Shown: positions 8,507-16,128 of the stretch, one piece after another
How positions within the stretch are numbered: the first letter of the stretch is position 1
Layout of the letters: every line of letters starts with the position of its first letter
DNA from: Lewinella sp038528965
GTDB lineage: Bacteria > Bacteroidota > Bacteroidia > Chitinophagales > Saprospiraceae
Direction of reading: 5' to 3'
Length of the DNA: 64,000 nucleotides
NCBI GenBank assembly: GCA_038528965.1
Contig: JBCBEC010000005.1
Location: 1-64,000, forward strand
Translations under genes and position numbers: made by a program
Notes under the pieces: generated by a model
The model's database searches: none
The model's input: the letters and a program-made list of their open reading frames with translations, nothing else
Told to the model about the DNA's origin: nothing

Positions 8507-10315
8507 TTAGTGGACGTGTGCTTCAGTAGCACCACGTGGAATACGGATGTCTTCAACGATATCCTGTACCTCTTGTGGAGGTGGAGGCGTCATACGACTC
8601 ACGACCAGTGACACGATTAGGTTGACAAACATGGCCACCGTGCCAAAGCCTTCAGGACTAATGCCAAACCACCAGCTTGCTTCGAGGCCCTTGACGGCAT
8701 CACTTCCACCGTCGAAAATGCCGAACTTAAACTTCAGCATGTAGAAAACCATTAGACTGATACCCACAACCATACCGGAGATCGCTCCCTGCATGTTCAT
8801 ACGCTTATCGAAAATACCCAGGATGATCGCTGGAAAGAAGGAGGCAGCCGCTAAACCGAAGGCCAATGCAACTACCGCCGCCACGAAACCAGGAGGGTTA
8901 ACACCAAAATAACCGGCGATGATGACTGCAATGAAGGCACCGATACGCGCCCATCTCAATTCCCACTTCTCACTGATGTTGGGTCTGATTTGCATCTTGA
9001 TTAAGTCACGAGAAATTGCGGTCGAGATGACCAATAGAAGGCCTGCTGCAGTAGATAATGCCGCTGCTAAACCACCAGCAGCTACCAGGGCGATAACCCA
9101 AGCTGGAAGGTTAGCAATTTCTGGATTAGCTAACACCATGATATCACGGTCTACATACAACTCATTTAAGTTGTCATCAAGCTTATTAGTAACTAGAATC
9201 TGTCCGTGGTCTCCTCGTAGCACATTACCGGCATCATCTTTTTGTGGATCAGGCTTACCGGCAAAAGGATCACCTGGTAGGTACTGAATCTTGCCGTCTC
9301 CATTCTTGTCTACCCAAGATAGCAGTGAGGTGTCTTCCCACTTGCCGAACCATTCCGGCATAGCGGCATATTCCTGATTGCTAACCGTATTGATCATATT
9401 GGTGCGAGCAAAAGCAGCAATAGCGGGAGCCGTTGTGTAAAGAATAGCAATGAATAGCAAGGCGTAACCGGCAGAGGAGCGAGCATCCTTCACCCGTGGG
9501 ACCGTGAAAAAACGTACAATCACGTGAGGCAAACCGGCTGTCCCCACCATCAAAGCAAAGGTGATCGCAAAGACATCGATCATTGACTTCTTACCAGAGG
9601 TGTACTCCGTAAAGCCAAGATCAGTGGTCAACTGGTCCAGCTTACCTAGTAACGCCATTCCACTTCCATCGTTCATTTCGCCAATCAGACCTAGCTGCGG
9701 GATAGCGTTGCCAGTCATGGCCAAGGAAATGAAGATGGCAGGCACCATATAGGCAAAGATCAACACACAGTACTGAGCCACTTGGGTATAGGTGATACCC
9801 TTCATGCCACCAAGAACTGCGTAGAAGAATACAATGGCCATACCGATGTAGACTCCCATATTGATATCAACCTCCAGGAAACGGGAGAATACTACACCAA
9901 CACCGCGCATCTGGCCAGCAACGTAGGTAAAGGAGACAATCAGGGCACAAACTACCGCCACCGTACGTGCGGTGTTAGAATAATAGCGGTCACCAATAAA
10001 ATCCGGGACGGTAAATTTGCCAAATTTTCGAAGATAAGGGGCTAAAAGGAGAGCTAAGAGAACGTATCCGCCGGTCCAACCCATGAGGTAAACCCCTCCG
10101 TCGTAGCCCATAAAGGCAATCAAACCGGCCATTGAAATAAAAGAGGCTGCTGACATCCAATCGGCCGCAGTAGCCATACCATTGGCGAGGGGCGGAACAC
10201 CGCCACCAGCTACGTAAAATTCTTTTGTTGATCCGGCACGTGCCCAAATGGCGATGCCGATATATAGGGCAAAAGTAAGCCCAACTATGAGTAGTGTCCA
10301 AGCTTGAACATCCAT
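8507..10315 (-). CDS. Sodium:solute symporter, VC_2705/ActP-like (probably acetate or other short carboxylate)
   Basis: 602 residues, inner membrane, about 13 hydrophobic segments. Residues 1-60 hold the SSS start region (STKEFYVAGGGVPPLANGMATAADWMSAASF), followed by the GGMKGITYTQVAQY signature. It pairs with the DUF4212 small subunit gene 55 bp upstream, as in the two-component symporters of the VC_2705 group. A long hydrophilic insertion (about residues 325-400) contains DKNGDGKI, which fits an EF-hand calcium-loop pattern. Substrate is inferred from the neighbours acs, prpE and the CrbS-like kinase; other small carboxylates such as lactate or propionate are possible. Confidence 0.9.
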   Translation of the reverse strand: MDVQAWTLLIVGLTFALYIGIAIWARAGSTKEFYVAGGGVPPLANGMATAADWMSAASFISMAGLIAFMGYDGGVYLMGWTGGYVLLALLLAPYLRKFGKFTVPDFIGDRYYSNTARTVAVVCALIVSFTYVAGQMRGVGVVFSRFLEVDINMGVYIGMAIVFFYAVLGGMKGITYTQVAQYCVLIFAYMVPAIFISLAMTGNAIPQLGLIGEMNDGSGMALLGKLDQLTTDLGFTEYTSGKKSMIDVFAITFALMVGTAGLPHVIVRFFTVPRVKDARSSAGYALLFIAILYTTAPAIAAFARTNMINTVSNQEYAAMPEWFGKWEDTSLLSWVDKNGDGKIQYLPGDPFAGKPDPQKDDAGNVLRGDHGQILVTNKLDDNLNELYVDRDIMVLANPEIANLPAWVIALVAAGGLAAALSTAAGLLLVISTAISRDLIKMQIRPNISEKWELRWARIGAFIAVIIAGYFGVNPPGFVAAVVALAFGLAAASFFPAIILGIFDKRMNMQGAISGMVVGISLMVFYMLKFKFGIFDGGSDAVKGLEASWWFGISPEGFGTVAMFVNLIVSLVVSRMTPPPPQEVQDIVEDIRIPRGATEAHVH

Positions 10316-10370
10316 GATATATTAATTTCAATCAGTTGTTAAATAATGCTTTGTCGAGAAACCCGTGAGC

Positions 10371-10628
10371 TTACTGTTCGTCGACATCGTATTTTTTGTC
10401 CAGTTTGTTCATCCAACTGACGTAAACGAAGATCAGGATGACAAATACATAAATAGAGCCCTGCTGGGCGAACCAGAAACCAAGCGGTGCGCCACCCAGG
10501 CTTACGGTATTCAGGCTGTCTACGAAGAAGATGCCAAAGACATAAGACACCAAAAACCAAACTGCCAATAGTATGAGTACGTAGCGAATATTATCGCGCC
10601 AGTACTGCTTTAAGTTCTTATCAGACAT
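10371..10628 (-). CDS. DUF4212 small subunit of sodium/substrate symporter
   Basis: An 85-residue inner-membrane protein with two hydrophobic segments (YVLILLAVWFLVSYVFGIFF and GSIYVFVILIFVYVSWM). The pattern YWRDN in front and LGFWFAQQGSIYVFV between the helices, plus a charged tail KLDKKYDVDE, is typical of DUF4212. Members sit next to VC_2705-type symporters and are regarded as an accessory subunit. The ATG at 10628 gives the usual family N terminus (MSDKNLKQYWRDN); an upstream non-ATG extension is rejected. Confidence 0.9.
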   Translation of the reverse strand: MSDKNLKQYWRDNIRYVLILLAVWFLVSYVFGIFFVDSLNTVSLGGAPLGFWFAQQGSIYVFVILIFVYVSWMNKLDKKYDVDEQ

Positions 10629-10688
10629 ACGTTTTGTTTTGCAACGAAAGGGCAGCAACCCGCTCGCTTTGTGAAGTAGAATTGTCGT

Positions 10689-11984
10689 TTAAAGGAATAT
10701 GTGTGCCTGCATGCGTAACTGACTGAAAGTCTGTGCAGATGCTTGCGTAACTGTAGTACCGATGCCGTCTTCACGAGGATCGTTGTTAATGCGGTGATAC
10801 TCCAAAGTGATCTTAGCATTGTGTCCATTGATGAAGTAGTTCACCCCAACATCCAGGGCACTGGTAGGGTCTTCAAAAGCATCGTAATTACCACTCTGGT
10901 ACGCAACGTACGGCATAAACTTGGTCTTGGGAATCAAGTAGCCCAAGTGGCCATACAATACCGTTCCGGTACCGGCCCAGCGTGCGATGTAGTTATCGCC
11001 ATAATTGAAGCGCATGACTGAGGCGTAGGCATTTATACACCCGCCATTGGCAGTAGGCGTATCAAGGAAGACATCCGCAGCAAAGTGTTGCGCCGCTTCG
11101 TGTGTTTCAGTAGCGGAGTTGTAAATACCGTTAGGGTGAGCGTAAAAACCTGCACCAATAGCCAATACGTTTTTCTTGCCGAGATAGGAACCTACCGCAT
11201 AGGGTAACTTAGTGGACTCCTGATCTGCCAGTTGATAGCGAAAATAGCCCTCTACAATAGTGTTTCCGGTAGGATTTCCATCCTTATCCAAGTTGTTGAC
11301 ACCGTCGTACGAAAGTGCGGGATCATCGTGTCCGTTAAAGTTACCACGGATACCATTACGTCCGGGGTTATTGAACGCAATGCGGTAGTCAAATTTGTCA
11401 ATACTACCCTTTGCATATACGCCCAAGTGACGGGCGAATTGGTCGGTAATACCCAAAGAATGCCAGTGTACAAACGGACGACTCTGATCCAGGGTCATAA
11501 AGTTGAGTGTACTTTGGTTGGATAGTCGGGTAAGTCCCTTCCAATAATGTAATCCACTACCGATGTAGAGGTTTTTATTCACCATGAATTCTACCCAGGC
11601 ATCGTGGAGGAAAAGTTGAGGTGCATCTCCGTTTCCGCCCAGAGAGGTAAGGTTTCCGGGGTTTAAGCCATTTAAGCCAAAGTGCGTTAAAATCAAAAAG
11701 CGAGGAGATACTTGGGCAAAAGCCAGCATTCTTGAACGGCGAATGCTAGAGGTAAGTTGCAATTCGGCTGCCTCTCCATTATCTGGAGCGGACAGATTAC
11801 TGCTGCTTAACCATTGCTGGTGCCAAATGATGAAACGAATGTATTTGCTACCATCCTCGTTGAGGTTCAGTTTAAGTGGCTTGTAGGAGTGATCTACTGT
11901 GGGGGCCTCTTGGGCTGGCAGCCCTACACTTGCTGCCAAAAGCAGACAAAGCGTGCATGAAATGAAGCGTATTGTTGCTCTCAT
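10689..11984 (-). CDS. Outer-membrane porin-like beta-barrel protein
   Basis: 431 residues with a signal peptide (LCLLLAASVGLPAQ, cleavage after AQ). The rest is rich in alternating aromatic strands and ends in QMRMQAHIFL-like amphipathic sequence with a terminal Leu, in keeping with a beta-barrel. Segments such as LHYWKGLTRLS and DKFDYRIAFNNPGRNG resemble phosphate-selective porin-like barrels. It is 60 bp upstream of the DUF4212 gene on the same strand, so it may be the outer-membrane entry route for the substrate of the symporter. Its promoter (12035-12065) carries the putative ArsR-type operator. Confidence 0.75.
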   Translation of the reverse strand: MRATIRFISCTLCLLLAASVGLPAQEAPTVDHSYKPLKLNLNEDGSKYIRFIIWHQQWLSSSNLSAPDNGEAAELQLTSSIRRSRMLAFAQVSPRFLILTHFGLNGLNPGNLTSLGGNGDAPQLFLHDAWVEFMVNKNLYIGSGLHYWKGLTRLSNQSTLNFMTLDQSRPFVHWHSLGITDQFARHLGVYAKGSIDKFDYRIAFNNPGRNGIRGNFNGHDDPALSYDGVNNLDKDGNPTGNTIVEGYFRYQLADQESTKLPYAVGSYLGKKNVLAIGAGFYAHPNGIYNSATETHEAAQHFAADVFLDTPTANGGCINAYASVMRFNYGDNYIARWAGTGTVLYGHLGYLIPKTKFMPYVAYQSGNYDAFEDPTSALDVGVNYFINGHNAKITLEYHRINNDPREDGIGTTVTQASAQTFSQLRMQAHIFL

Positions 11985-12034
11985 AATCTTAGAAATTGAT
12001 GTTTCTCAAGTTTGGAGCTGTAGTAAATCCTTTG

Positions 12035-12065
12035 CTAAAGTATATAGATATGTATATACATACAA
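12035..12065 (-). promoter_or_regulatory. Porin-symporter operon promoter with putative ArsR-type operator (site b)
   Basis: On the minus strand a TTG (plus 12063-12065), a 20-nt spacer and TACTTTAG (plus 12035-12042, one base off TAnnTTTG) form a Bacteroidota promoter about 50 nt before the porin start. The core TATATA-CAT-ATCTATAT (plus 12042-12058) fills the spacer and begins at the last base of the -7 box, exactly as at acs. Binding here would cover the space between both promoter elements. Confidence 0.65.
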
Positions 12066-12212
12066 GTGTGAACGTTATTTTTTTCTAATTTTTATTTAAC
12101 CCATAGAAGATAATTCGGAAATCAAGAGTCGTGATGACGAAAAATGTGGTCCTGGAAAATGGGAAGTTAGAAGTAGGAGAGGGGGGGAGTGAAAGGCAAT
12201 CGCAGATGGGAA

Positions 12213-12230
12213 TCCCGATAGCTATCGGGA
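12213..12230. repeat. Perfect palindrome TCCCGATAGCTATCGGGA
   Basis: An 18-bp perfect palindrome. A 15-nt part (CGATAGCTATCGGGA) recurs at 60455-60469, and AGCTATCGGGA recurs twice at 54.96-55.00 kb, so this looks like a dispersed intergenic repeat unit (REP-like). Confidence 0.7.
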
Positions 12231-12341
12231 AGAGGATAGCGGTTAGAAGGTAGCCTAAGCAATACGGGAATAGCTCTCACAATTAATTGGACGATCTCCA
12301 TATTTCCGCCTTCCTACTTCCTATTTCGTCTTTCTAATTTC

Positions 12342-12641
12342 CTAAGTATTGTCACTAATAATGCGGACGATATCGTAGAAAGCAGGATTAGCCAAGAAGT
12401 ACAAAGAGTTTTTTCCGTTGCGTTCCAGATCGACAACGCGCTTACCTTTTAGAATACGTAGATGATGGGAAGCAACGGCTTGTTCAACACCCAGTTGCTG
12501 ATGAATCTCAGTCACAGTGAGCTGCTTATTGGCGTGCAGCAGTTCGATAATTTGAAGTCGTAGGGGATGAGCGATGGCGCGTAGGGTCTCGCTGGATTCA
12601 CGTAGCATTGCCGTTTGATTCGGTGTTTTCATACTTTTCAT
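12342..12641 (-). CDS. ArsR-family winged-helix repressor, non-metal type
   Basis: A 99-residue DNA-binding regulator. ETLRAIAHPLRLQIIELL, LTVTEIHQQLGVEQAVASHHLRIL (recognition helix) and the wing LERNGKNSLYFLAN are in the ArsR order. It has no Cys at all, and the metal-site ELCVCDL of ArsR/SmtB is replaced by QLTVTEI, so it should not sense metal through thiols. It lies in the carboxylate island, and its own promoter carries one of four copies of an AT-rich 17-bp motif. I infer that it represses acs, the porin operon, prpE and itself. The ATG at 12641 was chosen (MKSMKTPNQ); an ATG at 12632 is possible. Confidence 0.88.
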   Translation of the reverse strand: MKSMKTPNQTAMLRESSETLRAIAHPLRLQIIELLHANKQLTVTEIHQQLGVEQAVASHHLRILKGKRVVDLERNGKNSLYFLANPAFYDIVRIISDNT

Positions 12642-12671
12642 CTTGCCCAAACATAGCAGAATCTACTTTGG

Positions 12672-12704
12672 CAAACGTAAATCTACCTATATAGTTTTCT
12701 ATAT
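12672..12704 (-). promoter_or_regulatory. arsR promoter with putative autoregulatory operator (site c)
   Basis: Minus-strand -7 box TACGTTTG (plus 12672-12679), identical to that of acs. The core TATATA-GTT-TTCTATAT (plus 12688-12704) lies 9 bp upstream of it, covering the space up to the -33 position. Within it ATATAG-TTTT-CTATAT is a perfect inverted repeat, as expected for a dimeric winged-helix repressor. Confidence 0.65.
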
Positions 12705-12743
12705 ATGGTACGATTTGTGAAGTTTTGGGCCAAAAACAGGCTT

Positions 12744-12771
12744 AAGCGGGCAGTTCTCAGTCTACCCGCTT
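12744..12771 (-). terminator. Probable terminator of the YqaE-like gene
   Basis: AAGCGGG (12744-12750) pairs with CCCGCTT (12765-12771). On the minus strand a T-rich stretch (CCTGTTTTTGG) follows a few bases later. It separates the YqaE-like gene from arsR. Confidence 0.45.
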
Positions 12772-12804
12772 CTATTCTTGCCAACAGTGTTGAGCTAGTT
12801 CGCG

Positions 12805-13260
12805 CTAAAGCGATTCGCTCAAGATCACGTATAAGGTATAGATAACACTAGCTAATACGGCCAGACTGCCCAGGAAGCCCAGCAGTCCAACAAGTAAGAG
12901 TCCTGCCAACCATAGTACTAGGGTGAGCCAAAAACGATCACTAGCGTAGCCATCGTAGATAAACATGGCCAATGGAGCGATGATCAAGGCTAGGAGAACA
13001 AGTAAGATGAGCTCTACATCATCAACTTTTCCGCTTTTTCTAGCCTGACGAAGCTGTTCGCGCAACGCCTTACGGAAACTCTTGCGCTGCGCTCGACGTT
13101 CCTGTCGAAGTTCTTTTTTGCTTAAGCGGCGTTCCGCTTTTTCGACGCTTTCAGTTTGCTCTTGCTGCTTGATTGGATGCAAAACGGCAGCTTCTGCTGG
13201 GTTGATGCTGAGGGCACTCAAGAAGGTAAAAACACCTAGGAGGAATAGAATCTTTTTCAT
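12805..13260 (-). CDS. YqaE/Pmp3-like membrane protein with signal peptide and basic linker
   Basis: A 151-residue protein. Residues 1-24 are a signal sequence (ILFLLGVFTFLSALSINPAEA). Then comes a strongly basic, charged linker (about 40-85: SKKELRQERRAQRKSFRKAL), and a C-terminal pair of hydrophobic segments (LILLVLLALIIAPLAMFIYDG and FWLTLVLWLAGLLLVGLLGFLGSLAVLASVIYTLYVI) that resembles YqaE/Pmp3 stress proteins. This signal-linker-YqaE layout is familiar from Bacteroidota. The ATG at 13260 gives the signal peptide directly; function is unknown. Confidence 0.75.
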   Translation of the reverse strand: MKKILFLLGVFTFLSALSINPAEAAVLHPIKQQEQTESVEKAERRLSKKELRQERRAQRKSFRKALREQLRQARKSGKVDDVELILLVLLALIIAPLAMFIYDGYASDRFWLTLVLWLAGLLLVGLLGFLGSLAVLASVIYTLYVILSESL

Positions 13261-13338
13261 AGGTAGATGAGTCGGGTAGCTATTAGTTCGGCACAATTAT
13301 ACCAACTTATTCTTAATCACCACCTTGGGCGGACGGCT

Positions 13339-14043
13339 TTAACGTTGTAATTCTCCCCAGTGCTTAATACCTCTGGTCTCCAGGCGGGATAAGAGTTTTA
13401 CCAGTAGGATCGCGGTCAGTAAGGCATCGCCCGAAGCGGTGTGTCGCGCTTCAATGGGAATATTAAAGCGTTGGCAAAGTTGATCTAGTCCGTACTGCTT
13501 TGCTTTGGCGGGGTTCATATGACTTGATCTAGAGGGATCGTCAAGCCTCCTGGCCAGGTGCGCGGTATCGATGGTGGCGTTCAGTAAGTGCCCTTGCAGC
13601 TCCTTACGGTAGGCCGCCTGCAAAATGCCATAATCGAATGCTGCGTGCTGTGCTACGAATATACTTCCCTTAAGATAGGCTAGGAAGTCGATCAGGATTT
13701 CGGCGGTAGCTTGTTGTTGATTGCCGTGTTTTCCTAAAATGCCGTGTACGGCTACGGCTTCCTGGTCATTAACGACTTGATTACTTTCTTGCGGTAGGAA
13801 CGCTTCAAAGCGATCGCCAATCCAGATTTGCTGATCGCGAACGGCTACTGCTCCAATGGATAGTATGGTGTCATTTTGAGGGTCTAGTCCGGTGGTTTCC
13901 GTGTCTAAAACTACAAAGCGTAGGTCTCTGATAAGTGTACTGCGCGTAGGTTGCTCCATAAAGTGAGCTTGGTACGCCTTCCAATAGGGGGTATCCGGTA
14001 AATCCTTTGTACCCCAGGGCCATATTTTTTTCCACCAGTCCAT
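13339..14043 (-). CDS. 3'-5' exonuclease, DnaQ/DEDDh type
   Basis: A 234-residue exonuclease. Exo I is VLDTETTGLDP (D47, E49), Exo II is FVAQHAAFDYGIL and Exo III is EARHTASGDAL, with the His and Asp of DEDDh enzymes. It starts four bases after the stop of the cNMP/CBS/DUF294 gene, so the two are very likely co-transcribed and coupled. The same pair occurs near acetate symporter genes in other phyla (general knowledge), but its role there is unclear. It is not a DNA polymerase III epsilon in context, since no replication gene is near. Confidence 0.9.
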   Translation of the reverse strand: MDWWKKIWPWGTKDLPDTPYWKAYQAHFMEQPTRSTLIRDLRFVVLDTETTGLDPQNDTILSIGAVAVRDQQIWIGDRFEAFLPQESNQVVNDQEAVAVHGILGKHGNQQQATAEILIDFLAYLKGSIFVAQHAAFDYGILQAAYRKELQGHLLNATIDTAHLARRLDDPSRSSHMNPAKAKQYGLDQLCQRFNIPIEARHTASGDALLTAILLVKLLSRLETRGIKHWGELQR

Positions 14044-14047
14044 ACTC

Positions 14048-15976
14048 CTAATTGAAGAAACTAACCCGATAACGTACACCAATGATCTCCTGCAATTCCC
14101 GTATTGGCGTAAAGCTGTTCCGCAGATTCAGGCGCTGCATTTTACTCAAATCTGCTGGATTTAAAAACTTACCGGTATCTCCATTTTTTAGACCTTGCAA
14201 AGCGCGGTAACGAATGAGAATTTCGTAGGCATCTGCTGCCTGCTCGTACAGTTCTTTATAATTAGGTTCAAGCTCCGCTAATTTCTCAAAGCGCCTAAAG
14301 GTATTATTGATGCCACTCACCTTGTGCCCCAGAATAAGTACCCGCGCCGCATCGGTTAAGGGCATCATAGCCCTGGCTTTGATATTGAATGCATCTTTAT
14401 GCTCGCCATCCTTCTCAATTACAAAGTTGCGAAAGAAGGTCAACGGAGGTGGGTTTTGCAAAGCATTCTTGGCAAGCAATGACAAGAAGATACCCTTTTG
14501 ATCAATCGTGGCGTAAATGTGCTCCCCAACCTCTTGGGCCAGTTGCTCGTCTCCGTATAAACTTCGGTAGTCGAAGAAGATATTGCAGTGCAGAATATTT
14601 TGTGAGCTTGGCGTGAGGATCCACTCCGAGAATTGGTCTTTCCATTCTTGTTGCGAAAGACACCAGCGTGGATTACTCGCCATCATTTCGCCGGGACAAT
14701 AAGCGAAACCGGCCTGGTGTAGCGCTGCAGTAACTCTTTCCGCCAAACGCAAGAACTGCGCTCGGGTAGCTTCCAATTGCTCGTCGGGAACGTCGGCAAA
14801 GATCAACGCATTATCCTGATCGGTGCGTAGCAATTGTTCTCCACGGCCTTCACTTCCCAAACCCCACCAGGCCCAGCTTACGTCGCTAGGTAGTGATTGC
14901 CCCTGCGCCCCTAGGTCTGAAGTACTGAGGTCGATAACCCTTTGGATTAGCGCATCATTGATCTCTGTCATGACATCGGCGATATAGTCAATGGCGACTT
15001 CTCGTTCCAGGTAGCCTTGTAGCAACTGCTCTCCCTTTGCCCTGATTTCTCTTAGTTCTTCCACGTCTCTACTCCGCTTAATTTCGCGAATCAGGATTGC
15101 GGGGTTGTTACCCTGGAGCACCAGAAGATCGTGCTCTGACAGAATTCCCAACACCGGTTGTTTATCGGTTCCGTCAGCGGTGAGGCACAAGTGGTGAATA
15201 CGGTGGCGCATCATCATAATCTGCACTCGTGCTACACTAGCGTTCGCTTCTACGGTGACTACTGGGCTACTCATCACTTTATGGACCGGCGCTTTACGTG
15301 ATAGCTCCCCCGTTACTACCCGATTCCGCAGATCACGGTCGGTAATGATGCCGACCGGATGATCTTCTTCATTGACAATGATGATGGAACCCACGCTGTT
15401 CGCTTGCATCTTTTTTGCAGCCTCCTGGATGGTGTAATCGGTGGTGCAGGTGATGGGCTTCTTGCTCTGCTGTACCGATTGAATTTCAAATAGAGAATTC
15501 TGGTAAAGTACCGGTAGGTCTTTTTCCAAGAACAAACGCCCCTTGTACATCTTAGTGTACTTATTGCTTATGCCACTGGCAAACTGCTGGGCCAGATAGT
15601 AACCTACTTTGGGGTTAGACTCAATGACCTCCTGCACATTGATGGCCGGGATGGCATAAATCAGACTTTCCTCCGCAGCTCGCGCCGATAAGAGGTAGGC
15701 CTCATTGGCAATGATCGGGCGCAAGCCAAAGAGGTCACCTTCGTCGCAGTATTCCACCAGAACATTGGTTTCCGGCTGGATGATCTCCACGGCTCCATCG
15801 CGTACCACGTACAGATATTCCTTAGGGCTTTCGCCAAGCTGGAAGATGTAGTCACCTGCTTTATGGTGCTGAATCACTACATGCTCCGCTATTCGCTGGA
15901 GTGTTTCCGGTTTCAGCAAGCTAAAAGGAATAAACCCTCGTAAAAAACTTAAAACTCGGTCTGGTATGACATTCAT
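14048..15976 (-). CDS. cNMP-binding / CBS pair / DUF294 nucleotidyltransferase-like protein
   Basis: 642 residues, cytoplasmic. Domains in order: cyclic-nucleotide-binding fold (about 10-140, with GDYIFQLGE and GDLFGLRPI), two CBS motifs (about 172-290; GSIIIVNEEDHPVGIITDRDL and VLGILSEHDLL), DUF294 nucleotidyltransferase-like domain with GSEGRGEQLLRTDQDN (374-389), and the DUF294 C-terminal domain. The family resembles the sensory and uridylyl-transfer part of GlnD-like proteins, and is often found beside ActP-type symporters and acs. A role in tuning carboxylate use by nucleotide signals is an inference. It is followed by the exonuclease gene and is divergent from prpE. Confidence 0.9.
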   Translation of the reverse strand: MNVIPDRVLSFLRGFIPFSLLKPETLQRIAEHVVIQHHKAGDYIFQLGESPKEYLYVVRDGAVEIIQPETNVLVEYCDEGDLFGLRPIIANEAYLLSARAAEESLIYAIPAINVQEVIESNPKVGYYLAQQFASGISNKYTKMYKGRLFLEKDLPVLYQNSLFEIQSVQQSKKPITCTTDYTIQEAAKKMQANSVGSIIIVNEEDHPVGIITDRDLRNRVVTGELSRKAPVHKVMSSPVVTVEANASVARVQIMMMRHRIHHLCLTADGTDKQPVLGILSEHDLLVLQGNNPAILIREIKRSRDVEELREIRAKGEQLLQGYLEREVAIDYIADVMTEINDALIQRVIDLSTSDLGAQGQSLPSDVSWAWWGLGSEGRGEQLLRTDQDNALIFADVPDEQLEATRAQFLRLAERVTAALHQAGFAYCPGEMMASNPRWCLSQQEWKDQFSEWILTPSSQNILHCNIFFDYRSLYGDEQLAQEVGEHIYATIDQKGIFLSLLAKNALQNPPPLTFFRNFVIEKDGEHKDAFNIKARAMMPLTDAARVLILGHKVSGINNTFRRFEKLAELEPNYKELYEQAADAYEILIRYRALQGLKNGDTGKFLNPADLSKMQRLNLRNSFTPIRELQEIIGVRYRVSFFN

Positions 15977-16053
15977 GAGTGCAGGAATACGTCGGGATTA
16001 AAGATCCAGAATACTGGAAAAAGAGGCGATGATAAAAATCATTCAATGTAAAA

Positions 16054-16075
16054 ATATAGATAATTATATATTTTG
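16054..16075 (+). promoter_or_regulatory. Divergent DUF294/prpE regulatory region with putative ArsR-type operator (site d)
   Basis: The core (minus strand TATATA-ATT-ATCTATAT; plus 16054-16070) lies 58 bp before the prpE ATG and 77 bp before the DUF294 ATG. On the plus strand it runs into TATTTTG (16069-16075), a -7-like box with one base less than TAnnTTTG, pointing to prpE. So the operator would sit directly upstream of and overlap that box. Confidence 0.55.
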
Positions 16076-16128
16076 CTAAATTTATGGTCAGTCACCACCC
16101 ATAATCGATCCGTACTAAAACCAGAAAC

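Larger units (their letters stand above)
11985..12341. other. Intergenic region between porin and arsR: promoter, palindrome, purine-rich repeat
   Basis: 357 bp without a gene. Besides the porin promoter it holds a purine-rich tract (about 12155-12190: GGGAAGTTAGAAGTAGGAGA and a run of seven G), the perfect 18-bp palindrome at 12213-12230, and a pyrimidine-rich tract (about 12305-12340: CTTCCTACTTCCTATTTCG). The two tracts are imperfect inverse complements, so the middle could form a large stem structure. Confidence 0.5.

Noticed and set aside
12661..12710. The AT-rich sites being only promoter -7 boxes
   Set aside because: At arsR the site is separate from the TACGTTTG box and upstream of it, and the 17-bp core is kept at four sites while other -7 boxes in the window lack it.
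13339..14043. DNA polymerase III epsilon subunit (dnaQ)
   Set aside because: The gene is coupled to the cNMP/CBS/DUF294 gene in a carboxylate island and has an atypical N-terminal extension; called only as a DnaQ-type exonuclease.
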